A stretch of 56,356 nucleotides of DNA from Lewinellaceae bacterium SD302 (GCA_002591745.1 PDLQ01000030.1:1-56356), one strand, 5' to 3'. Shown: positions 7,249 through 16,702, counted from the stretch's first letter. Notes: generated by a model from the letters alone, not told the origin. Program-made: numbers and translations.

Positions 7249-9630
7249 ATGAAAACTTTATCTACATTTATCGTTTGTCTGTTGACGCTGGCTACCGGAC
7301 TTTCTGCCCAGAAAGCCAGCGTCTCCGGACGTATTCTTAACGGTAAGGCCCCAGCCGAATTCGTCAATGTAATTCTACTTACGGCCACTGACTCCAGCAT
7401 TGTAAAGTTGGAACTGGCCGACGAGGCCGGCACCTACACCTTTAGCGACCTTGAAGCCGGCACCTATTTCGTGCGCACCTCCGGATTGGGCTACGCGGAT
7501 ATTAACCACCCAGGCTTCCAACTGGAAGAAAACCAGCAATTAAAACTGGATGCTATCGATCTGGAAAGCTCCGCTTTCCAGTTGGAGACAGTTGAAGTTG
7601 TAAGTAAAAAGCCGTTTCTCGAACAACGGGCTGGCCGCCTGGTCGTCAATGTGGAAGATAACATCACCGGTCAGGGTGGTTCGGTTACTGACCTCTTGAA
7701 AAAAGTCCCCGGCGTAGTCGTCATCGGAGAACAAGTGAGCATGGCCGGAAAATCCGGCCTGACCATCCTCATTGACGGACGCCCCACCAAATATATGGAC
7801 ATCCAAAGCCTGCTACGCGAGATGCCTGCCGACAACATCAAAAGTATTGAAGTGATTAGTCAACCCGGTGCGGCTTTCGATGCCGAGGGTTCCGGTGGCG
7901 TCATCAATATCATTCTGAAGAAAAATAGCCTGCTGGGCACCAACGGTAGCGTCTACATTGGGGCTGGCTACGGCGAACTAGCCAAATACCGCACCGGACT
8001 ATCCCTGAATCACCGCAGCGGAGCGTTGAACATTACCGGTGGTCTGGGCCTGCGCCGCGGCAGCTGGATAGAAGGACTGGACCTGGATCGCATAGTAGGT
8101 GACTCCCTTTTTGAGCAGCGTAACTACGAAGAAGGTTTTTCCAACAGTATCAACGGTCGTTTAGGTCTCGACTACGACCTGAGCGACAATCACCGCATTG
8201 GGATAAGCGGCCGTGGTTTTTACAGCGACAGCCCTTACGATGGTGAAAATCGCACCCGTATCCTAGATTTAGCGAGTGGTGAACCAATATCCACTTTCAG
8301 TACGATCAATAGCCGCAAACGCAGTACTCTCAGCATCAACACCGATGCCTTCTACCGTTGGAAGATCGACACCAGCGGCCAGCAATTGACCATCGATGGC
8401 AGCTACAGCAGTTTCACTCGCGATAACGTCACTTCTCTCATAACCGAAGGGGATCTGGGCATTGAGCGCGAAAACGATGAGCCAGCAGAAGCCATGATCT
8501 ATACAGCCCAGTTGGATTACAAAAAACCATTCGGCCAGCAGTTACAAGTTGAGGCTGGCTTGAAATACAGTCTGGCCGATTTGGACAACGAACTCATTGC
8601 TACTTTGCTAGACACAAACGGGATATTTGTAAACGACCCATCATTAAGTAATCATTACCTCTATGATGAAGAGATTTACGCTGCCTATAGTCAGCTCCGT
8701 TACCAAAAGGAAGGTTTTGAAATCGTGGCCGGTCTGCGCTATGAGAACACGAACACCAAAGGCAACAACCTGACTATTGACTCCATTAATACACTGGACT
8801 ACGGCAAGTTCTTCCCTAGCCTCAGCGTCAGCATACCGATCAACAATACATTCGGAGTAGCGATGGCCTACAGCTACCGGATCGAGCGCCCGAGTTACTA
8901 CGACCTGAATCCCTTCATCGGCTTCATTGACCCGCTTACCTTTAACAAGGGTAATCCTTTCTTGCGCCCGGAATTGGTGCATAGTGGCTCTGTATCCCTC
9001 ACTTACGAAAAGCAGCCCTTCTTCAACCTTAGCTATGACCGTACGAACGATGTAATCAGCCAGGTTACTCAGCAGGATGATGAGAGTGGTATCGCTTTCC
9101 AGACTACCGTCAACCTGGATAAATTTACCCGCTACGGTGGTCAGCTTTTCTTCCCGCTGGATTTTATCGCCAAGCCAATCTCAGGATATGCCGGCGTTAT
9201 GGGCTTTTATAACGATTACGACTCCGATTACCTGGGCGGCGAGTTGGACAACAGCCAGTTCACCTGGACGGGCTTCGCACAAGTGAACGTCAACCTGCCC
9301 AGCGACTGGAAACTCGAGGTTACCGGCTGGTACCAAGGAGCCGGCGTGGACGAAGGCATCCTGAACAACAACGCCCTATACGGAGTAGACGCAGGTATTC
9401 AGAAAAAATTTCTGGACAACAAACTTCGCGTACAACTCAGTGCCGACGGCATCATTCAGAAATTCTTTACCGGCAACATCGACTTCCAGAACCAGCAAAT
9501 GAAAATTCGTAGCTACTGGGAAGCTCCCGTCTTCAATGCCCGGGTCACCTACAGTTTCGGCAACAGATTCCTGAAGAGTAAAGAGAAAGTGCAGAGTAGT
9601 GGAGAAGAGGCGCGAAATCGGATAGACTAG
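7249..9630 (+). CDS. TonB-dependent outer membrane receptor (OMP_b-brl family)
   Basis: Outer-membrane beta barrel of 793 residues for energised uptake or sensing of an unknown ligand. The signal peptide is MKTLSTFIVCLLTLATGLSA, then a carboxypeptidase-regulatory-like beta-sandwich (ASVSGRILNGKAPAEFVNV ... YVRTSGLGY-type, about 22-100). A plug domain follows (LETVEVVSKKP ... VTDLLKKVPGVVV ... SIEVISQPGAAFDAEGSGGVINIILKK, cut here into its motifs; about 115-230), then a barrel ending RVTYSFGNRF. ATG 7249 fits the signal peptide; the longer frame from 7222 does not. No SusD partner or TonB gene is adjacent, so the substrate is not predictable. Its TAG stop at 9628 is the first codon of family C copy 2. 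Confidence 0.88.
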   Translation: MKTLSTFIVCLLTLATGLSAQKASVSGRILNGKAPAEFVNVILLTATDSSIVKLELADEAGTYTFSDLEAGTYFVRTSGLGYADINHPGFQLEENQQLKLDAIDLESSAFQLETVEVVSKKPFLEQRAGRLVVNVEDNITGQGGSVTDLLKKVPGVVVIGEQVSMAGKSGLTILIDGRPTKYMDIQSLLREMPADNIKSIEVISQPGAAFDAEGSGGVINIILKKNSLLGTNGSVYIGAGYGELAKYRTGLSLNHRSGALNITGGLGLRRGSWIEGLDLDRIVGDSLFEQRNYEEGFSNSINGRLGLDYDLSDNHRIGISGRGFYSDSPYDGENRTRILDLASGEPISTFSTINSRKRSTLSINTDAFYRWKIDTSGQQLTIDGSYSSFTRDNVTSLITEGDLGIERENDEPAEAMIYTAQLDYKKPFGQQLQVEAGLKYSLADLDNELIATLLDTNGIFVNDPSLSNHYLYDEEIYAAYSQLRYQKEGFEIVAGLRYENTNTKGNNLTIDSINTLDYGKFFPSLSVSIPINNTFGVAMAYSYRIERPSYYDLNPFIGFIDPLTFNKGNPFLRPELVHSGSVSLTYEKQPFFNLSYDRTNDVISQVTQQDDESGIAFQTTVNLDKFTRYGGQLFFPLDFIAKPISGYAGVMGFYNDYDSDYLGGELDNSQFTWTGFAQVNVNLPSDWKLEVTGWYQGAGVDEGILNNNALYGVDAGIQKKFLDNKLRVQLSADGIIQKFFTGNIDFQNQQMKIRSYWEAPVFNARVTYSFGNRFLKSKEKVQSSGEEARNRID

Positions 9631-9843
9631 ACGCTCGGCTTCGCCTTGCTTTTAACGGCCTGAGGCCTCCTAGACGCGCTGCGCGCTTTTGGACGATCAC
9701 TGAAGCGATCTTTTGGGGAAGCTGGAATTGTAGAATAATACATATATCTTCGATTCCAGACTCCCCAAAAACGAGGAACGAGCGTCTAAAAGTCGCGCAG
9801 CGATGTCCAAAAGCCTAGCGTCTACAAGGCCAGAGGCCGTCTA
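9628..9843. repeat. Family C composite mini-hairpin element, copy 2
   Basis: 216 bp between two convergent genes. Mini-palindromes include GGCCT-g-AGGCC, GCGC-t-GCGC, GATC...GATC-type with TGAAGCGATC, CGAGGAACGAGCG, GTCGC-gca-GCGA and GGCC-aga-GGCC. Linkers TTTTGGAC on the left become GTCTAAAA/GTCCAAAA on the right. The central stem GGGGAAGCTGGAAT pairs with ATTCCAGACTCCCC. Both ends read TAGACG inward: the left one is the stop of the TonB receptor, the right one (minus strand) is the stop of cysE. Confidence 0.85.
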
Positions 9844-10620
9844 TTCTCGGTAGTACACCTTACTCCCCGCCGCAACGCTCTTCGTGATCCAGGTATTACC
9901 GCCAATCACCGAATCCTCGCCGATCACGGTATCTCCACCAAGAATAGTAGCACCTGCGTAAATGACTACGCGATCCTCAATTGTTGGGTGCCTTTTGGTA
10001 CGGGCTAAACTCTTGTCTACGCTTAACGCTCCGAGAGTAACACCCTGGTAGATTTTCACGTCGTCGCCAATCTCTACCGTTTCCCCAATGACGATTCCGG
10101 TGCCGTGGTCGATACAGAACCTGCGGCCAATAGTAGCGCCGGGATGAATATCGATGCCAGTACGCATATGAGCATGTTCGGTCAGTACACGGGGAATCAG
10201 CGGTACTCCGAGACGGCAAAGACTGTTAGCCACCCGAAAGACCGCCAGGGTGAAAAAGCCGGGGTAAGTACGGATAACTTCCGTAGTGCTTTTAGCGGCC
10301 GGGTCACCATTCAGGATGGCCGTGGCATCTTCCATCAGTGATTGGCGCATAGCTGGAATTCCCGCGTAAAATTCAGTTTGAACCTCACTGGCTGGTCGCT
10401 CCAGCTTATCGCGGATAACGTCCAGAATGGTCAGGAACTTGAGGGCATTCGTTTCGAACTCTCTGGCAAAAACCCTTTCGCTGGCAAAATGCTCTTCGCT
10501 ATACTCCGGAAACAGGAGTTGCAGCAACCGGTTCAGCCAATCCTCCACCAGCCGGGGCGAAGGTAATTCAGCGGTCCGTTGGTGATCCAGATAAAGTTGG
10601 TGGATAAAGTTTTCGTCCAT
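9841..10620 (-). CDS. cysE: Serine O-acetyltransferase
   Basis: Transfers acetyl from acetyl-CoA to L-serine, the first step of cysteine synthesis. 259 residues: a helical N-terminal part (1-145), then a left-handed beta-helix of hexapeptide repeats. The catalytic Asp157-His159 (TGIDIHPGATIG) and His172 (IDHGTGIVIGE) are present, as are the loop KRHPTIEDRVVIYAGATIL and the closing coils. The family is also annotated EpsC in many genomes. No cysteine synthase is adjacent. The C-terminus lacks a long flexible tail, so feedback inhibition through a terminal Ile cannot be judged. Confidence 0.93.
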   Translation of the reverse strand: MDENFIHQLYLDHQRTAELPSPRLVEDWLNRLLQLLFPEYSEEHFASERVFAREFETNALKFLTILDVIRDKLERPASEVQTEFYAGIPAMRQSLMEDATAILNGDPAAKSTTEVIRTYPGFFTLAVFRVANSLCRLGVPLIPRVLTEHAHMRTGIDIHPGATIGRRFCIDHGTGIVIGETVEIGDDVKIYQGVTLGALSVDKSLARTKRHPTIEDRVVIYAGATILGGDTVIGEDSVIGGNTWITKSVAAGSKVYYRE

Positions 10621-10667
10621 TTATTCAATGCTATGTCGAGCTAACAAAGAACTACTGTTAAAGATTA

Positions 10668-10830
10668 AGAGCTTGTTATGGATTTCCGAGTCTGGTCAAA
10701 ATCGAGCTATTTTTGGTTCAGATAATCGTCGGAAATGGGATGCTATCGGGATAACTGACTATTTTCGAGGTGAAGTCTGGGCCAGAAAGAGCTCGATTTT
10801 GGACGATGAGTGAATTGCCAAACAAGCTCT
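10668..10830. mobile_element. Candidate MITE / non-coding inverted-repeat element (163 bp)
   Basis: AGAGCTTGTT (10668-10677) is exactly inverted as AACAAGCTCT (10821-10830). The similarity continues inward: AAAATCGAGCT near 10699 is mirrored by AGCTCGATTTT near 10791, and GTCTGG-type and TTTCTGG/CAGA words also match, giving imperfect arms of about 60 bp. The interior has no convincing ORF. The right end overlaps the TAG stop (10829-10831) of the neighbouring T9SS gene. No clear target-site duplication was found. The terminal structure suggests a MITE, but no related transposase is in the window. Confidence 0.5.
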
Positions 10831-13800
10831 AACTTCCAATGATGACCAGACGTCCTAAAGCGTGTTTACCTCCACTGATCAAAACGAGAAAATAATTTCC
10901 GGGAGCTAACTTCAGATCGGTCAATTCATAAGACCCCGGAGCAATGGATCGTCGTACTACAATTCTCTTCAGGTTATCGTAGACTAAAAGCTCAGACTCA
11001 TTCTTCACTTCGGAAAATCGAATATTGACGAACTCTAAAGCTCTGGCGGGATTAGGATAGATCCGTAACGACAACGGTGATTTGGCCAGGTGTTCCGCCG
11101 TACTAACTACTTCTGGAACAATAAATACTGCGTCAATTATACAACCGTTCGCATCAATGACCTGTAAATCATAATTCCCCGCTGCTAAATCTCCTATTTC
11201 ATTTCCTTGCTGCTCGGGGAACTGTTGCCAGACGTAGGTATAGGGAGCAGTTCCTCCCGTTGGCGTCGCTATAATTGACCCGCTATTCGCAAAAGAAGCC
11301 GGTTCGATTTCTGCGGTCACTTCAAGTATATCGGGGTCGGTAATCTGATAGCTCGTATCCGCTAAGATCTTTCCGTCGCTTCTATATACTTCTAAAGTAT
11401 TAGTTCCTGCGGATAGGTTCTCTATATGATTGGAACTACTTATTCCGTTCCAAAAGTAATCTACCCCGTTCACGACTTCCTCTACTGAGATAGAGCCGTC
11501 TGAAAATTCAAAGCATTTCGGTGCTAAGATCTGAGCGGGATAAATCAACCTCTCTAAAATGGTATTGTAAACTACGTTAGTAGTGATTGGTGGATTGAAA
11601 TCGAAATAAATATCAGCCTGGTTTTCAATAACATCGCCGTCCGTCGAGCCAGGAAGCATCCCTACCCTGAATTTAATAAAACCATGACTGCCCGCCTCGT
11701 CCGTCATTGCGTCTGGTAGATAAATATTATCAAAATATACATTCAGTCTATTGTCATCGGTCAACACCATTCGATAATTATGACTGGCTGACAATATCCT
11801 GAGCTTTGATCGATCAAAGTGTTCGGATAATTGATCGGATACCTTGATATTGATTGCCGTATCCGAGCCCAGGTTTTGGAACCGGATCAAGTATTCCAAA
11901 GAATCTCCAACCATCGAATAACCAGGATAACCGGGAAGGTTTTCCTCCACGGATTTATCGTTAGGGTCGTAAGAGCAATTCAGCACCCGCGTATACTCAC
12001 CATTAGACTGAAGTTCGTTTATCCCTACCGCATATTCAAAAATTCCATTAAAACCTAGTGCTTCGCCGATGAAGTCTACCGACGGCATTTGCAGTAGGAC
12101 CTGGGTTTGCCATCTCGCGCCAGGGCTAATATCTATTTGCTCCCAGAATAAGCCGGTTCTACCTTCAGCATCAACGAAGAGATTCGGATGATCGGCAGGG
12201 TCAATCGCTAGAGCTACCAGTGAGTCTAGATAAAAATAAAAATCACCCGTTTCGGGGACATAGCCATCGTTGTTCACGGTGAGCCAAAAAGGAACTTCAA
12301 AACCACACCTAACCGGGCCGGATGTTACTTCCACCGATGGTCGAGATGTAGTATCCGTATTGATCAGTGGAAATTCTACCCAAATCGTGTCGGCATCAGA
12401 AGAAGTCTGAATGTTCACTATGGAGTCGCCAACAAAACCCCAGCCATCCTCTGGGTCACAGCGTACTTCATATTGTCCATTACCTAACACAGTGGAAAAC
12501 AGACCATCCGTATTAGAATGTAAGAACAGTTGGGTGGGGTCAATACTTACCAATTGATCCACCAATGGAGAATCGGAATCATCATTTATACCATTTTCAT
12601 TTTCATCGTAATAAATGAGGCCCTGCAAAACTTTACCCGAGTTCAGGTTTTCACTTACATATAGTTTATCACCCTGAGCAAATAGCATATCATCATCACC
12701 ATCATTATCCAGGTCATAGAATTTAATGGGTTCTACATTATTACTGGGTATAAATTCGGCTTCTGCTGAAAGTAAGTATCCCCCTTCGATCTCAGCCGTC
12801 AGGAATCGCCATCCATAGCTAGACTGGTCAAAAAACAAGAAATCCCTTAATCCGTCATCATTATGGTCATTGCAATAAATTCTTCTAAATGAATGTCCGC
12901 CGGCCGGATCGTGATACACCACTTCCTCCGAGCTAAAAACACCATTGCCCTCGTTATTTCTTCTCAGTATGTTCTCCTCGTAGACGTAAACGAGGTCAAG
13001 GTCACCGTCTCCATCCTGATCGTCCCAGTCCAGTTGTTCATAGGGTTGCCCGCTGCTAATTATAGCCAGGTCGCTGAACGTTCCACTACCCGCTTCATTG
13101 CGATACCACCCCATTCTCTGATTCCAATCCGTACCGATTAGAATATCTACGTATCCATCCCCATCCAGATCGCCGAGTTCAAAGTTATTTACGCTGACTT
13201 CAGTGTCCGCAATTTCTACCGGGGCAGCAAAACCATTATCGCTACCCAAATTTTCGCAAAGCCAGACGACATCATAAGCAGTTTGATAGACGAAATCAAG
13301 ATCGCCGTCATTGTCATAATCCAGCGAAACGAGGTTCTTAATAGAAGCATTATCTACCTCAACAATATCACTAGAAAAAATAAACTGCTCCCCTGATCTC
13401 TCGTATAACACGATTTTTTTATGAGTTGACAGAGGCAATCTTTCTAAAGTAATCAGGTCGGTTATTCCGTCATTAGTAAAATCTTCAACCAATGATAGAT
13501 GACCCTCCTCATCTACCATTCTGATATTCGAAAAAGCCAAATAATCATAACCTGAGTTCGTATACCAGCTGCCCCCCGCTACGATATCCGTATTACCGTC
13601 ACCGTCCACATCATTGAGCATGATTTCATCCGCTATGTACGGATGTACGAGTTCATTTACCCGCCCGAAACTGCCAGTATTTTCTTCGTTAGCGTACCAG
13701 CCGATCGTATGACTATTCAATGTTCCGGCAGTCAATATATCTTGGGTACCGTTCTCGTCGATATCAAAGCAAATCAATCTCGAATAATCAACGTCAGTTT

Positions 13801-14803
13801 CATCGTCGATAATATTCAGGTTACTGAATAGCCCGTCCCCACTCCAGTTCTCGTACCAACCGATTAAGTGTGTATCATCATCACCGGCAACGGCAATGTC
13901 CAGGTCGTTATCGTTATCGAGATCCGTCAGTTCTATGCTTCTTGCCCAGTCAAAATCACTAATATCTACGGCTGCTGCAAAACCCATCTCCCCCGAGCCG
14001 ATCAAATTACGGTGCCAGCGAATAACCTTGTAATACGTCGATGTCGTCATGATGTCCTCGTATCCGTCTCCGTCTACATCACCGACGTCAATGACCATAT
14101 TTTCAATCCCGTAATCGTCGAAGTATATCTCTTTTCGTATACCAAACTCACCTTCCCCGTCTAAATTTTCGTACCACTCTAGTGTACAGTCCAAATAGCA
14201 TCCGGCGGATAATACATCGAGATCACCGTCTTGATCAAAATCGACTAAAGCTCCGAAGCTCCGGGCATTCTGGGCATCCGGCAATTCGGCGTAAAATTGA
14301 AATTCACCAGTACCGTCCGTATTTTCGTACCAGCCCAAATAATACCCGTACCTACTGGCAACAAGGAGGTCCAGGTCTCCATCTCCGTCAATATCACCCA
14401 ACGCTCCCCAGTCCGGATCATTCACCTCTTCGTCGTCAATCATTGATTCGAGCCAAAAGCCGGCTTCTCCATCGTTATTTTTCAACAAAACTACTCGGTC
14501 GTCCCCCAAAGCGACTATATCAATGTCTCCATCCGAATCAACATCTCCGGTAAGGGCATGGGTATAGTTCTCGTCCGGAGTTATTTTCCGATACTCTGGG
14601 TAAGCGTGTGCTCCAACGACCCATTTCAACCACCCGACCTCCCCGTTTACTGTAATTAGATCCTGATGACCATCTCCGTTTAAATCGCTATTCGAAGTTT
14701 GTCTGGAAACCGTGGCGGGGCTGACCAATGTTGTCCGGAAAGATTGCCCTGCAATAAAATTGAGTGCAGCAAGAAAAAATAGGAAAGTAGTTAATGTGCG
14801 CAT
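10829..14803 (-). CDS. Secreted FG-GAP/VCBS repeat protein with T9SS sorting domain
   Basis: 1324 residues. Signal peptide MRTLTTFLFFLAALNFIAG. About residues 25-760 are a long run of FG-GAP/VCBS-type repeats (DLNGDGHQDL, DVDSDGDIDIVA, DIDGDGDLDLLVA and so on), each with a Ca-binding-like DxDxDGxxD loop, likely beta-propeller blades. Next comes an SdrD-B-like module (GLIYYDENENGINDDSDSP), then a DUF11/DUF7619-like domain with CSYDPNDKSVEENLPGYPG and IYFDFNPPITTN, then a SprB-like repeat (GGTAPYTYVWQ). The end is a type A T9SS sorting domain (LRIYPNPAR ... LAPGNYFLVLISGG). It is expected to be exported through the outer membrane. The start at 14803 fits the signal peptide. The stop lies inside the candidate MITE end. 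Confidence 0.9.
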   Translation of the reverse strand: MRTLTTFLFFLAALNFIAGQSFRTTLVSPATVSRQTSNSDLNGDGHQDLITVNGEVGWLKWVVGAHAYPEYRKITPDENYTHALTGDVDSDGDIDIVALGDDRVVLLKNNDGEAGFWLESMIDDEEVNDPDWGALGDIDGDGDLDLLVASRYGYYLGWYENTDGTGEFQFYAELPDAQNARSFGALVDFDQDGDLDVLSAGCYLDCTLEWYENLDGEGEFGIRKEIYFDDYGIENMVIDVGDVDGDGYEDIMTTSTYYKVIRWHRNLIGSGEMGFAAAVDISDFDWARSIELTDLDNDNDLDIAVAGDDDTHLIGWYENWSGDGLFSNLNIIDDETDVDYSRLICFDIDENGTQDILTAGTLNSHTIGWYANEENTGSFGRVNELVHPYIADEIMLNDVDGDGNTDIVAGGSWYTNSGYDYLAFSNIRMVDEEGHLSLVEDFTNDGITDLITLERLPLSTHKKIVLYERSGEQFIFSSDIVEVDNASIKNLVSLDYDNDGDLDFVYQTAYDVVWLCENLGSDNGFAAPVEIADTEVSVNNFELGDLDGDGYVDILIGTDWNQRMGWYRNEAGSGTFSDLAIISSGQPYEQLDWDDQDGDGDLDLVYVYEENILRRNNEGNGVFSSEEVVYHDPAGGHSFRRIYCNDHNDDGLRDFLFFDQSSYGWRFLTAEIEGGYLLSAEAEFIPSNNVEPIKFYDLDNDGDDDMLFAQGDKLYVSENLNSGKVLQGLIYYDENENGINDDSDSPLVDQLVSIDPTQLFLHSNTDGLFSTVLGNGQYEVRCDPEDGWGFVGDSIVNIQTSSDADTIWVEFPLINTDTTSRPSVEVTSGPVRCGFEVPFWLTVNNDGYVPETGDFYFYLDSLVALAIDPADHPNLFVDAEGRTGLFWEQIDISPGARWQTQVLLQMPSVDFIGEALGFNGIFEYAVGINELQSNGEYTRVLNCSYDPNDKSVEENLPGYPGYSMVGDSLEYLIRFQNLGSDTAINIKVSDQLSEHFDRSKLRILSASHNYRMVLTDDNRLNVYFDNIYLPDAMTDEAGSHGFIKFRVGMLPGSTDGDVIENQADIYFDFNPPITTNVVYNTILERLIYPAQILAPKCFEFSDGSISVEEVVNGVDYFWNGISSSNHIENLSAGTNTLEVYRSDGKILADTSYQITDPDILEVTAEIEPASFANSGSIIATPTGGTAPYTYVWQQFPEQQGNEIGDLAAGNYDLQVIDANGCIIDAVFIVPEVVSTAEHLAKSPLSLRIYPNPARALEFVNIRFSEVKNESELLVYDNLKRIVVRRSIAPGSYELTDLKLAPGNYFLVLISGGKHALGRLVIIGS

Positions 14804-14824
14804 ATCACTCAAAGTTAATTTAGT

Positions 14825-14832
14825 CAAATATA
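14825..14832 (-). promoter_or_regulatory. -7 promoter box for the FG-GAP gene
   Basis: On the minus strand TATATTTG matches TAnnTTTG, 22 bases before the ATG. A TTTG lies 20 bases further upstream, the expected -33 spacing. That TTTG is part of the family A repeat at 14847-14861, so the repeat may supply half of this promoter. Confidence 0.5.
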
Positions 14833-14834
14833 TA

Positions 14835-15413
14835 TTATCCCCATTTTGACTTCAAAGTAGCCAGGTGGGTTGCTTTGAGTGATGCCCGCTGCTTGCGGTT
14901 TGTCGTGGTCCAGTAGCTGTGCGCCGTCAGGAAATTGATCTGCAGGCGGTCCCATTCCTCTTCGGTTTGCAATACATTATAAGCTTTGAGTTCCCGAAAG
15001 AGTCGTTGACCAATGGATGCAAAATCTTCCCGGCCGAGGTAATCGAGGTCGGAATCGCAGATGATCTCTTCGAGGTGATTGCGGGGCGACTGGGGAATTT
15101 TGGTCGACATGATCATTCCGCAGATTGTTTTGATCTGTTCGCTGCTAAATCTATATTCGGGGAGGTGTTCACGTACGATCCTGCAACCCAATTTCTCGTG
15201 ATTCCGGTTATTGATCAGGAATCCAGCGTCGTGATAGCAAGCAGCAACTTTGAGTAAAATTATCTCTGCGGTACCAACACCTTCGGCCACGGCCAGACTC
15301 TCCACCCGTTCCAGAACATCCAGCGTATGCTCGATACTGTGGTAGTAGAGATTTCGGGGCAGGTCTTTTTTCAATCTGCCCAGGATATAGTCCATGGCGG
15401 CCTGAGCTTGCAT
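14835..15413 (-). CDS. HD-domain phosphohydrolase, predicted
   Basis: 192 residues with the HD metal-binding pattern: His in YYHSIEHTLDV, His-Asp in ACYHDAGFL, then His/Asp in CDSDLDYLGR. Related to small stand-alone HD hydrolases that act on nucleotide or phosphate-ester substrates; the substrate is unknown. The gene ends ATLKSKWG, and the last codons are made from the family A repeat (14847-14861), so the natural C-terminus may have been replaced. It lies directly upstream of the FG-GAP gene, but that gene has its own promoter box. Confidence 0.75.
   Translation of the reverse strand: MQAQAAMDYILGRLKKDLPRNLYYHSIEHTLDVLERVESLAVAEGVGTAEIILLKVAACYHDAGFLINNRNHEKLGCRIVREHLPEYRFSSEQIKTICGMIMSTKIPQSPRNHLEEIICDSDLDYLGREDFASIGQRLFRELKAYNVLQTEEEWDRLQINFLTAHSYWTTTNRKQRASLKATHLATLKSKWG
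14847..14861 (-). repeat. Family A repeat, inside the end of the HD gene
   Basis: TGACTTCAAAGTAGC (minus strand GCTACTTTGAAGTCA) is the same core as the intergenic copies. It encodes the last residues of the HD protein and contributes a TTTG at the -33 position of the next gene. Confidence 0.65.
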
Positions 15414-15453
15414 TATGGGTTTTTAGTTTTTGGGTTGAAGTAGCCGCGTTAAT

Positions 15454-15590
15454 GAGTACCTCGGACCAGAGGTCCTCGCCCCATTATTCTTGACTACCAC
15501 TTTTCTAGTGCGTCTTGAATCTCGGCTTCGGAGTTGATGCTCCATTCCAACTCCAACGAGTACGTCGGACCGGAGGTCTTGCACCGGGGG
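15454..15590 (+). repeat. Two direct family B repeats in the 15414-15739 gap
   Basis: GAGTACCTCGGACCAGAGG (from 15454) and GAGTACGTCGGACCGGAGG (from 15558) are copies of the family B arm in the same orientation, about 100 bases apart. They are flanked by an outer inverted pair (TTTTTGGGTT near 15428, AACCCAAAA near 15608). No gene was found in this 326-base gap. Confidence 0.7.
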
Positions 15591-15739
15591 CTTAGCTAAG
15601 TTTCAAAAACCCAAAACATCAAAATGGGCCAGACTTTACCGACGCTTGCTGCCTGCTAAAGTGTGGTGGGCGTTTTTCTTTTTGAAACTGTGCTACCCCG
15701 TCCGACCAGTAGCCTGGCCGGGCGGGTTTGCCAGTCCGA

Positions 15740-16255
15740 CTAATTCAGCAATTTCACACCCGAAGCCAGGAAACGCATCTCCCGCTTGGGCTCCGTGATG
15801 GCGGCAATTTCCTCGGCGGATTTGCCAGCGTCTTCGGCGTAGTGACGCAATTCGTCTACCGGAGTGGTTTGGTAATAGGCTTTACCGTGCATGATGACCT
15901 CACGGCCGGCAATATCCAGCGGCATGAAGAAGCCATAGTCCTTAAATTTAACCATTACTTCATCCTCCCCGTCGATGGTCATCCAACATCCTTTGGCTTG
16001 GCAAACGTCATTAACCTTGCCCCTTACAGTTAGCTGCATGGTGTCCTGAGGAGCAGCCGTGAGCTTGGTGAGCATCGTGTTGTAGTCGATGGGCGAAGAG
16101 AAATCCTCTTCGGCACCAAATACTTTACCGTCGTTACTCTCCGCATTTACTTCGGTAGATTCGGGTGTCTCGGCACCGTCCATTTCGGTTTTAGCAGCCT
16201 CGTTTCCGCAAGCGGTGAAGGCTGTCAATAAAACCAGGTAGAAAAAAATTCGCAT
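15740..16255 (-). CDS. DUF4920-like lipoprotein
   Basis: 171 residues. The N-terminus MRIFFYLVLLTAFTACGNE is a lipoprotein signal with the lipobox TAFTAC, so the mature protein begins at Cys16. An acidic low-complexity linker follows, then a compact domain with LTVRGKVNDVCQAKGCWMTI, VMVKFKDYGFFMP and GREVIMHGKAYYQTT. This is the pattern of DUF4920, an OB-fold-like domain of Bacteroidota lipoproteins with a conserved Cys pair (VCQAKGCW). The start at 16255 is chosen for the signal peptide; the longer frame from 16291 adds charged residues before it. Function unknown, possibly metal or heme related. Confidence 0.8.
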   Translation of the reverse strand: MRIFFYLVLLTAFTACGNEAAKTEMDGAETPESTEVNAESNDGKVFGAEEDFSSPIDYNTMLTKLTAAPQDTMQLTVRGKVNDVCQAKGCWMTIDGEDEVMVKFKDYGFFMPLDIAGREVIMHGKAYYQTTPVDELRHYAEDAGKSAEEIAAITEPKREMRFLASGVKLLN

Positions 16256-16309
16256 ATTATTATCGTAGTTGTCTACCGTAAAGATAATCAACTCCTTTAA
16301 ACAAGCGTG

Positions 16310-16702
16310 CTAATTGTAAGCAACCAGGTCGGTTATGTAAGCCCCCTGATAACCGAGGCCAATCAATTGATTTTTCAATGCATCAGCTTCGCTACGGTTG
16401 GCAAAACTTTCACGACTTTCTACGACCCAAACTTGCTCACAGGGGCGGTAACGGGCAACCAGTGTAGGATGAAACGGAAAGTTTCGAGGATCCGAATCGC
16501 GGAGAATGGCAACCTGCACTTTGTACTCCGTTTGGGCAATGGTAGCAAAACGGGGCAGAGGTGGCGGCGGACTACCCCCCGGAGGAACGACTACACTACC
16601 ATAAGTAGAGGGCAGATTATCACAATAAGCCGGTTTTTGATCCTGGGAAAAAAGCTGCCCTAAACAGCAAAATGAAATGATAAATAATAGCTGAATTCTC
16701 AT
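16310..16702 (-). CDS. Secreted SPOR-like domain protein
   Basis: 130 residues with signal peptide MRIQLLFIISFCCLGQLFS. After a proline-rich linker (PPGGSPPPPLPR) comes a domain reading YKVQVAILRD ... EQVWVVESRESFANRSEADALKNQLIGLGYQGAYITDLV. This is the beta-alpha-beta-beta-alpha-beta pattern of SPOR-like peptidoglycan-binding domains. Probably periplasmic. Two cysteines (in PAYCDN and RPCEQ) may form a disulfide. Confidence 0.7.
   Translation of the reverse strand: MRIQLLFIISFCCLGQLFSQDQKPAYCDNLPSTYGSVVVPPGGSPPPPLPRFATIAQTEYKVQVAILRDSDPRNFPFHPTLVARYRPCEQVWVVESRESFANRSEADALKNQLIGLGYQGAYITDLVAYN

Noticed and set aside
10628..10813. 61-residue plus-strand ORF
   Set aside because: It lies within the inverted-repeat element and has no protein-like composition or neighbours in frame.
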